From: an uncultured Bacteroidaceae bacterium
GTDB lineage: Bacteria > Bacteroidota > Bacteroidia > Bacteroidales > Bacteroidaceae
Length of the DNA stretch: 56,784 nt
Direction of reading: 5' to 3'
NCBI GenBank assembly: GCA_944320785.1
Contig: CALUIR010000017.1
Location: 1-56,784 of the forward strand
Under the pieces are notes generated by a model. That model was given only the letters and a program-made list of their open reading frames with translations. It ran no database searches and was not told the DNA's origin. Positions 6,944-14,934 of this stretch are shown here, piece by piece. Position 1 is the stretch's first letter. Every line of letters starts with the position of its first letter. The translations under genes were made by a program, and so were the position numbers.

Positions 6944-8062
6944 ATGAGTAAATGTAAGACAGTGACCTTGCGTAAGCGCAAGATTAAGAACGGGACACAG
7001 TATTCCTTATGTTTGGATTACTATCCCGGTTACCGTGACAACATCACCATGAGGGTGATTACACGTGAAGCCTTGGGGATTTACATCTTCGTAAAACCTG
7101 CCAACCAGCAAGAACGGGATTTCAACACACGCATGATGAAGAAAGCAGCTATCTTGCGCAACCAGCGTTATGAAGCCATCTTCAACGAGAACAACGGCTT
7201 CTTTGACAAGTCCAAGATGAAAGGCGATTTCCTTGCCTACTTCAAGGGCTTGGCAGACCGTAAAAACATCAAGTGGCAGCACGTTTACAAGCACTTCGAG
7301 CGGTTCGTGAACGGCAAGTGCACCTTTGAGGAGGTGGATGTGGACTTGTGCCGCAAGTTTATGGAGTATCTGTTATGTGCGCCTCAGACTATCCACACCA
7401 ACCAAAAGCTGCATATCAACTCCGCAGCAGGTTATTGGTCAACTTTCCGTGCCGTGTTGCATACCGCATACCGTGACAGGAAGATAAAGGAGAACCCAAA
7501 CGGCTTCTTAGACCGTATCGAGTGCATTCCCACTATCAGGGAGCATTTGAGCCAAGAAGAACTGATACGGCTTGCTGAGACTCCTTGCGAGGAAGAGGTC
7601 TTGAAAAAGGTTTTTCTTTTCGCCTGCCTCACTGGATTGAGGAAGAGCGACATCAGGCAACTCACATGGCAGCAGATACAGCCATATACCAACGGCAGGA
7701 TGTTCGTTACCACCCGTATGCAGAAGACCAAGGAGATAGTGCATAACCCAATCAGTGATGAAGCCTACGGACTGTTGGGAGAACGTGGAGAGGGTCTAAT
7801 CTTTGGGGGCTTCAAGGACAAGATGCTGCAAGGACCACTCCAACGCTGGCTCTCCGCAGCAGGGATAACCAAGAAAATCACGTTCCATTGCAGCCGGCAC
7901 AGCTTCGGAAGCCTGCACGTGGAAATGGGTACGGACATGGCTGTAATCCAAGCCTATCTTGGTCATAAGAACATTACCACCACACAAATCTATTCCAAGA
8001 TAGCAGCGCAGCAGATGTGTCAGGTGGTGGACAAGATAACCTTGAAACGCAAGGAGGCATAA
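6944..8062 (+). CDS. int: Tyrosine recombinase (integrase) of the mobile element
   Basis: This 372-residue site-specific recombinase has a SAM-like core-binding domain (about 95-200) and the C-terminal catalytic domain. The Arg I region is LTGLRKSDIRQL, the HxxR box is HCSRHSFGSL, the third His is in YLGHKNITTTQ, and the nucleophile Tyr is in IYSKI. The N-terminus (KTVTLRKRKIKNGTQYSLCLDYY) is the arm-binding type common to Bacteroidetes integrases. The Met at 6944 is chosen because a 44-base repeated regulatory site lies upstream; a Met at 6917 and a GTG at 6806 are also in frame. A strong terminator follows at 8089. It catalyses integration into, and excision from, the BspA-like gene. Confidence 0.93.
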   Translation: MSKCKTVTLRKRKIKNGTQYSLCLDYYPGYRDNITMRVITREALGIYIFVKPANQQERDFNTRMMKKAAILRNQRYEAIFNENNGFFDKSKMKGDFLAYFKGLADRKNIKWQHVYKHFERFVNGKCTFEEVDVDLCRKFMEYLLCAPQTIHTNQKLHINSAAGYWSTFRAVLHTAYRDRKIKENPNGFLDRIECIPTIREHLSQEELIRLAETPCEEEVLKKVFLFACLTGLRKSDIRQLTWQQIQPYTNGRMFVTTRMQKTKEIVHNPISDEAYGLLGERGEGLIFGGFKDKMLQGPLQRWLSAAGITKKITFHCSRHSFGSLHVEMGTDMAVIQAYLGHKNITTTQIYSKIAAQQMCQVVDKITLKRKEA

Positions 8063-8088
8063 ATATCTCCCATTGACAGGTATTCAGA

Positions 8089-8130
8089 GGGGCGGTTAAA
8101 GCACACAAAGCCATAACCGCCCCTTTGTCT
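8089..8130 (+). terminator. Intrinsic terminator after the integrase
   Basis: GGGGCGGTTA (8089-8098) pairs perfectly with TAACCGCCCC (8114-8123), followed by TTTGTCTTT. Confidence 0.85.
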
Positions 8131-8263
8131 TTAGCTTGATACCACCCCATTTATAAGCCCATCAGAGTATGAAACTGAGTATGATATGGTGACATTTCGT
8201 GAAATACATTGAAAAAGACCGTCCTAACCGCAAATAACGGGCAGTAATTGGGAAAAATAGCAT

Positions 8264-8271
8264 TAACTTTG
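8264..8271 (+). promoter_or_regulatory. Promoter -7 box
   Basis: TAACTTTG matches the -7 consensus, 39 bases before the membrane-protein gene at 8311. Confidence 0.5.
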
Positions 8272-8310
8272 CACAAAACAAAATAGGAACAATCAATCTC
8301 TCAACGAAAT

Positions 8311-9168
8311 ATGGAATCATCAGTCAAGGACAAATACATCATCTTGGGCTTTGTCGGCTTCGCCATCGTCCTAATATCTGCTTTCGCCACGCTGGTGATT
8401 GCGGACAACTTCAACCAAGACAACTTTGTCAGGGGAATAGTTTTCGTATGCTGTAACCTGTTGGGATGGTTGCTTTATATCTCCTTTCAGACACTTATCT
8501 TTGATACATACGAAATCTATAAAATCAAGTTCGGCAAGAAAGAAACGGTTGCCGAAACCATAGAGGTGCAGGAAGAATTGCCACAAAATACGCTTGAAGA
8601 AACTACGTCTGTACCTGCACCTACATTAGTCCCTGAGCCTGTACCCGAGCCGTCCCCGACAAAAGAAGAGGTACCCATTCAAACGCAACCGATAACGCTT
8701 GCCATCGCCCCGGATCTTCACGAGAAGAACCGTGCCGATTACGCAAGTAGAGAACAACGGGAAAAGGAAGAACGCCTCCGCATGGTCATGGAGTATTGCC
8801 ATTACTACCTGCCCCGTATTGCAGACCAAGAAACCGTGAACCACATCTGTACTGAGGTGGATAAATGGATGAATCTTCATACATATACCCCCAAGCCCAT
8901 ACCAAGCCCCCTTACCAAAGACATCAACAACATTCCGCTCCGGCATTTCGTGTGGAATATCTCCGAGCGTTTCATGTATAAGAAATACTACAATGGGGAC
9001 AACCGTGCCAGCTTCATCAAGGCCCTTTTCCCGAAAGCGTTTGCCGAGACTGACACATCAACCATCAAGAACTTCAAGGTAGAGCCGTTAAAGACGGAAA
9101 TTCCCATTGACGAACCAGAAAACGGCAAATTGGATTTCCACTATCCCGAGGATTACGTGCGGAATTAG
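8311..9168 (+). CDS. Hypothetical membrane protein of the mobile element
   Basis: This 285-residue protein has two N-terminal membrane helices (IILGFVGFAIVLISAFATLVI and IVFVCCNLLGWLLYISF). A Pro/Glu-rich linker follows (about 85-125, with many VPEP-like steps), then a soluble C-terminal domain from about residue 140 with helices EKEERLRMVMEYCHYYLPRI and LRHFVWNISERFMYKKYY. I do not recognise a characterised family. Similar proteins with a membrane anchor and a spacer are common near integrases in Bacteroides mobilizable elements. It has its own promoter after the integrase terminator and is separated from the next gene by an inverted repeat, so it seems to be a single-gene unit. Confidence 0.6.
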   Translation: MESSVKDKYIILGFVGFAIVLISAFATLVIADNFNQDNFVRGIVFVCCNLLGWLLYISFQTLIFDTYEIYKIKFGKKETVAETIEVQEELPQNTLEETTSVPAPTLVPEPVPEPSPTKEEVPIQTQPITLAIAPDLHEKNRADYASREQREKEERLRMVMEYCHYYLPRIADQETVNHICTEVDKWMNLHTYTPKPIPSPLTKDINNIPLRHFVWNISERFMYKKYYNGDNRASFIKALFPKAFAETDTSTIKNFKVEPLKTEIPIDEPENGKLDFHYPEDYVRN

Positions 9169-9227
9169 GATAGCCACGACACCAACGACAAACATCCGGT
9201 AATCCATAACCGCCTGTTTTACATCAC

Positions 9228-9278
9228 TTCCCGAGTAATTTTACCCGTTATTTATAGCTGGGCTTAATTATTCGGGAA
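9228..9278. repeat. Inverted repeat between the membrane protein and HTH genes
   Basis: TTCCCGAGTAATT (9228-9240) faces AATTATTCGGGAA (9266-9278), a 13-base inverted repeat with one mismatch and a 25-base spacer. It lacks a T run. It may be an operator or part of a control region for the HTH/RepA operon. Confidence 0.5.
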
Positions 9279-9293
9279 TTATTTTGCAATGAT

Positions 9294-9337
9294 GTATCGT
9301 GGAGATACTCACGGATATATCATTGCAGTCCTTTGCG
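9294..9337 (+). promoter_or_regulatory. 44-base repeat, copy 2 (upstream of the HTH/RepA operon)
   Basis: Second copy of the 6846-6889 sequence (35 of 44 positions shared), ending 30 bases before the HTH gene start. Confidence 0.5.
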
Positions 9338-9367
9338 CCAAGTCTTACAAAAGAGACGAGTACGCGA

Positions 9368-9742
9368 ATGGAAAAAACAATCCTTACCTTCAACGACCTC
9401 CCCGAGGTTGTCGCTCAGCTTCGAGACGAAGTGATGAGCCTGAAAAGCCTGCTCACCGAGCAGCGCAGTGTGAACAATGCCAAGACGGTGGACACCCACG
9501 TGCCCATGTCGGTGGACGAGGCAGCGGAGTATTTAGGTATTCCCAAGGGTACGCTCTACATGAAACTGTCGGAAGGGACAATCCCTGCCACCAAGCCCGG
9601 AAAACGCTATTGCCTTTACCGTGACGAACTGGACAAGTGGCTGGAAGCCGCTCGGAAGAATCCCGTGCCGTTGTCCGATGAGGAACTGAACAAGTCCTTG
9701 TCCTCTTCCCACCGTCGCAAGCCCAACCCACGTAACTGGTGA
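9368..9742 (+). CDS. HTH excisionase-family protein
   Basis: This 124-residue protein has an N-terminal coiled-coil-like stretch (LPEVVAQLRDEVMSLKSLL) and one HTH_17/excisionase domain (about 50-100: MSVDEAAEYLGIPKGTLYMK, then GTIPATKPGKRYCLYRDELDKWL). The start at 9368 (MEKTILTFND) is preferred over an in-frame Met at 9299, which lies inside the repeated regulatory site. The stop overlaps the beginning of the RepA-like gene, implying translational coupling. Family members act as excisionase or as transcription factors for replication and mobilization genes in Bacteroides elements; which applies here cannot be told. Confidence 0.78.
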   Translation: MEKTILTFNDLPEVVAQLRDEVMSLKSLLTEQRSVNNAKTVDTHVPMSVDEAAEYLGIPKGTLYMKLSEGTIPATKPGKRYCLYRDELDKWLEAARKNPVPLSDEELNKSLSSSHRRKPNPRNW

Positions 9743-9747
9743 ATGAT

Positions 9748-10845
9748 ATGGAAGAGGATAAGAACTATATCAACCTGATACGTGGCGACCTCACAAAAGC
9801 ATCCCAAGCGCAGAACGGTATGCCAGACAGCGTAGGCATGATGAATATCAAGACGGCAAACCAAACCATTCTTGAAGCATCGTTATTGCCTACACCCCGT
9901 GCGCTGTGGGACAGCTTTTGGTACGAGGGGGAACTCTCCTGCCTGTTTGCCGATTCCAATGTGGGCAAGTCCATCCTTGCCGTGCAGATAGCCGACCGCA
10001 TCGCCCGAACCGACAATGTCCTGTACCTTGATTTTGAACTGTCGGAAAAGCAGTTCCAACTCCGCTATACCAACGAGCATGGAGAGCTCTACACCTTTCC
10101 CGACAAACTCTATCGGGTGTCTATTGACTGCAACCAGCTTTTGGATGCCGACTTTGAGGAAGCAATCATAGGCGGCATAGAGCAGATGGCTGTGCAGACC
10201 GACTGCAAGATTTTCATCATTGACAATCTTACCTACTTGTGTTGCGCTATGGAGAAAGGCGATGCCGCAGGACGGCTGATGATTCAGCTGAACAATCTCA
10301 AAAAGAGATATGCGCTCTCCATCCTTGTCCTGGCACATACGCCCAAACGCTCTTTGGACTGTCCCATCACGTCCAACGACCTTGCCGGAAGCAAGCGGCT
10401 ATACAATTTCTTTGACAGCGTGTTCGCCATCGGCAAGAGTGCGCAGGACAGCGGGCTTCGCTATGTGAAACAGTTGAAGGTACGCTATGGCACATACTCC
10501 TACGATGCGGACAATGTCATCATCTATGAGATTGAGAAGGTGGATGCCTTCCTGCAGTTCGTGCATATTGGTTACTCAACGGAAAAGGAACATCTGAAGA
10601 AGTTGGGTGACAATGAATCAAGCCAGCGGGACAGCCAAATCCTGCAACTCTCCCAATCGGGCAAGTCCGTCAGGGAGATTGCCTCACAGGTGAATTGCGG
10701 TAAATCCACCGTTAGCCGGATAATACAGCGCAGCAAAGAGAGTAAAAACGCAGGTGCCCCAAGTGTCCCACTGTCCCAACCCTTAGAGTGTGGGACAATG
10801 GGACAGGATGGGACAGCCGATAATCAACTGTCAAAAACGGATTAA
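9748..10845 (+). CDS. RepA-like hexameric helicase / AAA ATPase with C-terminal HTH
   Basis: This protein of about 365 residues belongs to the RepA/RecA-like ATPases used to replicate plasmids and excised elements. Walker A is ADSNVGKS (about 68-75), Walker B is KIFIIDNLTYL, and the sensor strand is LVLAHTPKR, followed by DLAGSKRLYNFFDSVFAIG. The tail holds a helix-turn-helix (SGKSVREIASQVNCGKSTVS), which may contact DNA at the origin. ATG at 9748 is preferred; GTG at 9739 is also possible. It overlaps or abuts the upstream HTH gene, and the primase-like gene begins 3 bases after its stop, so the three form one operon that probably replicates the excised circle. Confidence 0.85.
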   Translation: MEEDKNYINLIRGDLTKASQAQNGMPDSVGMMNIKTANQTILEASLLPTPRALWDSFWYEGELSCLFADSNVGKSILAVQIADRIARTDNVLYLDFELSEKQFQLRYTNEHGELYTFPDKLYRVSIDCNQLLDADFEEAIIGGIEQMAVQTDCKIFIIDNLTYLCCAMEKGDAAGRLMIQLNNLKKRYALSILVLAHTPKRSLDCPITSNDLAGSKRLYNFFDSVFAIGKSAQDSGLRYVKQLKVRYGTYSYDADNVIIYEIEKVDAFLQFVHIGYSTEKEHLKKLGDNESSQRDSQILQLSQSGKSVREIASQVNCGKSTVSRIIQRSKESKNAGAPSVPLSQPLECGTMGQDGTADNQLSKTD

Positions 10846-10848
10846 GCT

Positions 10849-11964
10849 ATGGGCAATTATTCGTTACAGAAGTACAAGGGGATGGGAACCCGGCATACTT
10901 GTCCCCAATGTGGAGACAGACATTCTTTCGTCTATTATGTGGACGAGAACAATGTGCCGTTGCATCCATCGGTCGGCAGATGCAACCACGAAAGCGGTTG
11001 TGGGTATCATTACACACCGAAAGAGTATTTCCAAGACCATCCCGAACACAGCACCGCCAATGGTTTCTCTTTTGACGGGCAAAGAGTGGAGCAGAAGAAA
11101 GTGAGGCTGCATAGCCAGTCAGTAGCCATCGGTTACATACCGCAGCACTATGTGGAGAAATCCCAAAGCGTGAACAGCAATTTCTTCCGCTTCCTCTCCA
11201 CGCTCCTTACTTCCTATTACGGCAGCAAGGCGAAAGAGGTGTTGAAGCGGCTGTTGGAGGAATACCGTTTGGGGGCTACCCGTGACGGTTCTGTTATTTT
11301 TTGGCAGATAGACAAGACGGACAAGGTGCGCACGGGGAAGGTAATGCAGTACAATCCCGAGGACGGACACCGTATCAAGGGAGGGCAGACATCGGCAGTG
11401 AACTGGATACACAGCATACTAAAAAGGCAGCGTGTGTTGGCAGAGGATTGGCAACTCTCCCAATGTCTTTTCGGGGAACACTTGTTGAAAGTCCATCCCG
11501 ACAAGGTGATGGTCTTGGTGGAATCCGAGAAGAGTGCCGTTATCGGTTCTGCCATCTTCCCTGATTATGTATGGTTGGCAACAGGCGGCAAGAGCCAGAT
11601 GCGAGAAGAGAAACTCCGTGTACTGGCAGGAAGAACCGTTCTCCTTTTTCCCGATGCCGATGCTTATGCCGAATGGAAACAGCGAGCCGAAAGTATGACC
11701 TTTTGCAAGGCGATGGTGTCTGACATCATAGAAAGGAACTCCACCCCGAAACAGAAAGCAGACCACATCGACATAGCCGATTGGATCATCTTTCAGATAC
11801 GGGATGGCAAGCTCATGAATACCGCCAATCACATGGTAGAGGCAGAGAAAATCCTCCAGCGGATGATAGAGAAGAACCCCGTCCTGCAAAAGCTGATAGA
11901 CGATTTAGACCTTGTGCTGGTCGGCGCATCCACAATCGGCAGCGGTGACGGAACCCCTCCCTGA
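10849..11964 (+). CDS. Primase-like protein with zinc finger and toprim-like domain (DUF6371 type)
   Basis: This 371-residue protein begins with a zinc-binding domain resembling CHC2 primase fingers (Cys18, Cys21, Cys45, Cys51). A middle domain of unknown fold follows, then a toprim-like region: VMVLVESEKSAVIGS (acidic motif, about 221-235), WLATGGKSQM, and AGRTVLLFPDADAY (DxD). These features match the DUF6371 proteins that accompany RepA-like ATPases in Bacteroides mobilizable elements. Likely role: priming DNA synthesis on the circular or transferred strand. The gene begins 3 bases after the RepA stop. Its 3' end borders the oriT-like region directly. Confidence 0.78.
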   Translation: MGNYSLQKYKGMGTRHTCPQCGDRHSFVYYVDENNVPLHPSVGRCNHESGCGYHYTPKEYFQDHPEHSTANGFSFDGQRVEQKKVRLHSQSVAIGYIPQHYVEKSQSVNSNFFRFLSTLLTSYYGSKAKEVLKRLLEEYRLGATRDGSVIFWQIDKTDKVRTGKVMQYNPEDGHRIKGGQTSAVNWIHSILKRQRVLAEDWQLSQCLFGEHLLKVHPDKVMVLVESEKSAVIGSAIFPDYVWLATGGKSQMREEKLRVLAGRTVLLFPDADAYAEWKQRAESMTFCKAMVSDIIERNSTPKQKADHIDIADWIIFQIRDGKLMNTANHMVEAEKILQRMIEKNPVLQKLIDDLDLVLVGASTIGSGDGTPP

Positions 11965-12269
11965 CAGCAGGAGAGCGGAAGCCGTAGGCTGGGGTTAGCG
12001 GCCAATGGCTTGCCATTGATATAGTCCACTATAACTACACGCTTCGCTTCCGTAGTTGTGGGCTCTCCCGAGGGGATTAGGACTTTGCCCTAATAACCCA
12101 CAAGGCTTTGCCCTTGACCCACTCAGGGCGTTTCTCCCCTGAGAACCCCGAGCAAAGAGTGCCCCTCTCTTTGCAATCTCCGCTTATGGGTTACACCCCT
12201 AAGAACCCTGTACGGTTATGAGCGGAGCAAATGAATTCAGTAAAATAACCCAAATCAAATTTTAAGAAG
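11965..12269. other. oriT-like region upstream of the MobV relaxase
   Basis: This gene-free stretch has the marks of an origin of transfer. ACTAC at about 12032 faces GTAGT at about 12051, 13 bases apart. On the minus strand a GTGGGTTATTAGG segment (near 12088-12104) resembles the MobV nick consensus TAGTGTG/TTA. TTTGCCC repeats at about 12083 and 12107. CTCCGCT (12179-12185) faces AGCGGAG (near 12219-12226). Position just before the relaxase fits known Bacteroides elements. The nick site itself is a guess. Confidence 0.55.
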
Positions 12270-13736
12270 ATGGCAACAAAATCAAGCATACATATCAAGT
12301 CCTGCAATGTCAAATCAAGTGGGGCTCATAACCGAAGAACTGCCGAGTACATGCGTAACATCGGCGAGTCCAAAATCTACATCGTGCCCGAACTCTCTGC
12401 CGACAACGAGCAGTGGATAAACCAAGAATTCGGCAACCCTGACCTGCAGGCGCACTACGACCACATCAAGCAGATGGTTAAAGAAAAGACTGGTCGTGCC
12501 ATGCAGGAGAAAGAGCGTAAGCGCAAAAGCAAGAGCGGTAAAATCACCAAAGTGGCAGGGTGCTCGCCCATCCGTGAGGGAGTGCTTCTCATCAGACCGG
12601 ACACCACACTGGCAGATGTGCGTAAGTTTGGCGAGGAATGCCAACAGCGTTGGGGTATCACTCCGCTTCAAATCTTCCTGCACAAGGACGAGGGGCATTG
12701 GCTGGGCGGACAGCCCGAAGCCGAGGACAAAGAGAGTTTCCAAATCAATGGCAAGTGGTTCAAACCGAACTACCATGCTCATATCGTATTCGATTGGATG
12801 GACCACGATACGGGCAAGAGCCGAAAGCTCAATGACGAGGATATGACGGAGATGCAGACCTTGGCTGCCGATTTGCTCTCTATGACGCGAGGGAAATCCA
12901 AAGCCGAGACAGGCAAGGAACATTTGGAGCGTAATGACTTCATCATAGAGAAACAGAAAAAGGAGATGAACCGCCTTAATGCCACAAGGCTATACCGTGA
13001 GTACCAGTTGGAACAGGCGAATCAAAAGATGCAGGAGGCAGAAAGTGCTACTAACTCCTTCATAGAGCAAGCCCATCAAAAGCAGCAACAAAGTGAAGAG
13101 CTTGACAAGGCTATCAGCGAGAAACGCTCCAAACTCAACAAGGAGAAAGGAAGCGAGCTTCTGAGTGCCGCTGTCGGTTGGGCTACGGGTAAGTCTAAAG
13201 CCCTGAAAGGAGAAATCGAGGATTTGCGTGACGAGATTTCCACGCACGAGGAAACCATTGAGCGGTTGCAGGGTAAAATTCAGACTATGCAGAGCGACCA
13301 TCAACGAGAACTGATGAAGCTGGATGGTAAGCACCAAGCCGAATTGAACCGTAAGGAGGCAGAGCATACCCAAGAGACCACAAGGCTCAAAAATCGGATT
13401 GCATGGCAGAATCATCTTATCGGTTGTCTCAGTTTCTTGCTGCTCAAAACGAGCGACATCTTCCGCAAGGCGGTAAACGGCATCATCCGTTTGGCAAAGG
13501 ATTATTACAAACCCCGTTTTGACACCGAGCAAGTGTCGGACATCAAGGATGCGCTTAACCTGTTCGGGGATGATAGACAATCGCATCGTGCAGCCGGGGA
13601 TTTCCTGTACCTCACAGCCAAGCAAAAGGGAGATTTGGACAGTCGGGAGCAAATCAAAGCCAAACAAGAGGTTGATAATGTGGTGGATGGGCATTATGAC
13701 TATCAGCAAAAGAGGGGCTTCTCAATAAGAAGATAA
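12270..13736 (+). CDS. mobV: MobV-family relaxase (mobilization protein)
   Basis: This 488-residue relaxase of the Pre/Mob (MobV) family nicks oriT and leads the strand into a recipient using another element's conjugation apparatus. The N-terminal catalytic domain covers about 1-235: motif I lies around SSGAHNRRTAEYMRN, the HxDE box is FLHKDEGHW (about 138-146), and the HxH box is NYHAHIVFDW (about 168-177). The rest is a long charged coiled coil (about 240-370: QANQKMQEAESATNSFIEQ, EELDKAISEKRSKLNKEKG), then a short hydrophobic patch (NHLIGCLSFLLL) and a basic tail. The length fits the family. The cargo promoter follows directly. Confidence 0.92.
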   Translation: MATKSSIHIKSCNVKSSGAHNRRTAEYMRNIGESKIYIVPELSADNEQWINQEFGNPDLQAHYDHIKQMVKEKTGRAMQEKERKRKSKSGKITKVAGCSPIREGVLLIRPDTTLADVRKFGEECQQRWGITPLQIFLHKDEGHWLGGQPEAEDKESFQINGKWFKPNYHAHIVFDWMDHDTGKSRKLNDEDMTEMQTLAADLLSMTRGKSKAETGKEHLERNDFIIEKQKKEMNRLNATRLYREYQLEQANQKMQEAESATNSFIEQAHQKQQQSEELDKAISEKRSKLNKEKGSELLSAAVGWATGKSKALKGEIEDLRDEISTHEETIERLQGKIQTMQSDHQRELMKLDGKHQAELNRKEAEHTQETTRLKNRIAWQNHLIGCLSFLLLKTSDIFRKAVNGIIRLAKDYYKPRFDTEQVSDIKDALNLFGDDRQSHRAAGDFLYLTAKQKGDLDSREQIKAKQEVDNVVDGHYDYQQKRGFSIRR

Positions 13737-13772
13737 GCGATAATGATATGCCAGTGATGATAATCGTAGGAT

Positions 13773-13807
13773 TTTGACGTATAACCGAATAAAAAAGAGT
13801 AACTTTG
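13773..13807 (+). promoter_or_regulatory. Promoter of the cargo operon
   Basis: A TTTG at 13773-13776 and TAACTTTG at 13800-13807 resemble the -33 and -7 boxes, though the 23-base spacing is longer than usual. The -7 box lies 20 bases before the nuclease ATG at 13828, which rules out the in-frame start at 13774. Confidence 0.6.
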
Positions 13808-13827
13808 TAAACGAAATAGAGAAAAAT

Positions 13828-14874
13828 ATGGCTAACATTACAAACATACAAGAATCCGAATATGAGGCAATTCTGCGACAGGCTGTCGCAGTTATTGACA
13901 GGACAAGAACAATGGTAGCTACAACAATATGCTCTGCCATCGGTTCTGCCCATTGGGAAATCGGAAAATTGCTTCACGACCGAAAACTTGAAAGCAAGCA
14001 TGGAAGTGGTGTTGTAAACCGCTTGTCCTATGACTTAAAACAACGCTACCCACAAATGGGAGTATCTCCGAGAAATCTGTGGGACATGAAGAAGTTTTAT
14101 GAGCGTTTTTGTGAGAGCGATCCAAAACTGCGACAGGCTGTCGCAGTTTTGCCGTGGGGACATACATTGAAATTGATGCGCAAGTTCGGTGAGGATGATA
14201 ATGCCATTTCGTATTATGCCCAAGAAACCCTGTCAAAAGGTTGGAATCGTGACCTGTTATCCAGTGCCATTTCCCTTAAAATGCACACAAGGAAGAGCGA
14301 ATCTTTGGATAACAATTTCGAGCAGACACTGCCTGCCACGCAAGCGATGTTTGCCAATGAGGTGTTCAAGAGCGGCTATAATCTCGGCTTTCTTGGTATA
14401 AAAGACCCTATCTTGGAAACGGAACTGGAAACCCGATTGGTGGAAAAAGTCAAGCATTTCCTTTTGGAACTTGGCAAAGGTTTCACCTATCTTGGAAATC
14501 AGTATGTGCTTGAGTATAACGGCAAGCGGAGCAAGGTCGATATGCTTTTCTTCCATCGTGGTCTGCATTGTCTTGTAGCCATTGATTTGAAGATTGGCGA
14601 GTTCAAGCCGGAATATGCAGGTAAGATGAATTACTATCTGTCATTACTCGACCGTTTAGAGCGCAGAGAGGACGAGAACCGTTCTATCGGCATTATTCTG
14701 TGTGCTGAGAAAGACCGTGTGGAAGTGGAGCTTGCTTTAGAAGATATGGGTAAGCCCATCGGTGTTGCCGACTATCAACTGATTGTTCCGCAGGAGGAAT
14801 TAAAGAAAGTGGTTGCAGACGAAATGGAAGCGTTTGGCAAAGAACTTCCGCTTCGAACGGGAACAGAAGAGTAA
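13828..14874 (+). CDS. DUF1016/YhcG-family PD-(D/E)XK nuclease
   Basis: This 348-residue protein has the two-part YhcG layout. An N-terminal winged-helix-like domain (DUF1016_N) contains HWEIGKLLHDR, LSYDLKQRYP, SPRNLWDMKKFYERF and VLPWGHTLKLM. The C-terminal nuclease domain has VDMLFFHRGLHCLVAIDLKIGEF, where Asp238, Asp253 and Lys255 form the PD-(D/E)XK core, followed by KMNYYLSLLD. The family is frequent in defence islands and restriction loci, but its partner and target are poorly defined. The start is set by the promoter just upstream. The coding sequence holds a 19-base palindrome twice. It is the first gene of the cargo; the next follows after 60 bases on the same strand. Confidence 0.88.
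   Translation: MANITNIQESEYEAILRQAVAVIDRTRTMVATTICSAIGSAHWEIGKLLHDRKLESKHGSGVVNRLSYDLKQRYPQMGVSPRNLWDMKKFYERFCESDPKLRQAVAVLPWGHTLKLMRKFGEDDNAISYYAQETLSKGWNRDLLSSAISLKMHTRKSESLDNNFEQTLPATQAMFANEVFKSGYNLGFLGIKDPILETELETRLVEKVKHFLLELGKGFTYLGNQYVLEYNGKRSKVDMLFFHRGLHCLVAIDLKIGEFKPEYAGKMNYYLSLLDRLERREDENRSIGIILCAEKDRVEVELALEDMGKPIGVADYQLIVPQEELKKVVADEMEAFGKELPLRTGTEE
13873..13891. repeat. 19-base palindrome inside the DUF1016 gene, copy 1
   Basis: CTGCGACAGGCTGTCGCAG, 9-base arms around one G, encodes LRQAVAV. An identical copy lies 255 bases downstream. Confidence 0.8.
14124..14150. repeat. Palindrome inside the DUF1016 gene, copy 2 (extended)
   Basis: The same 19 bases at 14128-14146, here flanked by AAAA and TTTT, giving 13-base arms around one G. 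It again encodes LRQAVAV. The hairpin plus T run resembles a terminator within the gene. Confidence 0.8.
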
Positions 14875-14934
14875 ACAAAGAATAACTAAGCTGTACTAGG
14901 CAATAAGCAGAACGAAAAAATATATAGTTATAAT

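Noticed and set aside
13774-13827. Start of the DUF1016 gene at 13774
   Set aside because: It falls between and within the promoter boxes; the Met at 13828 follows the -7 box at the expected distance.
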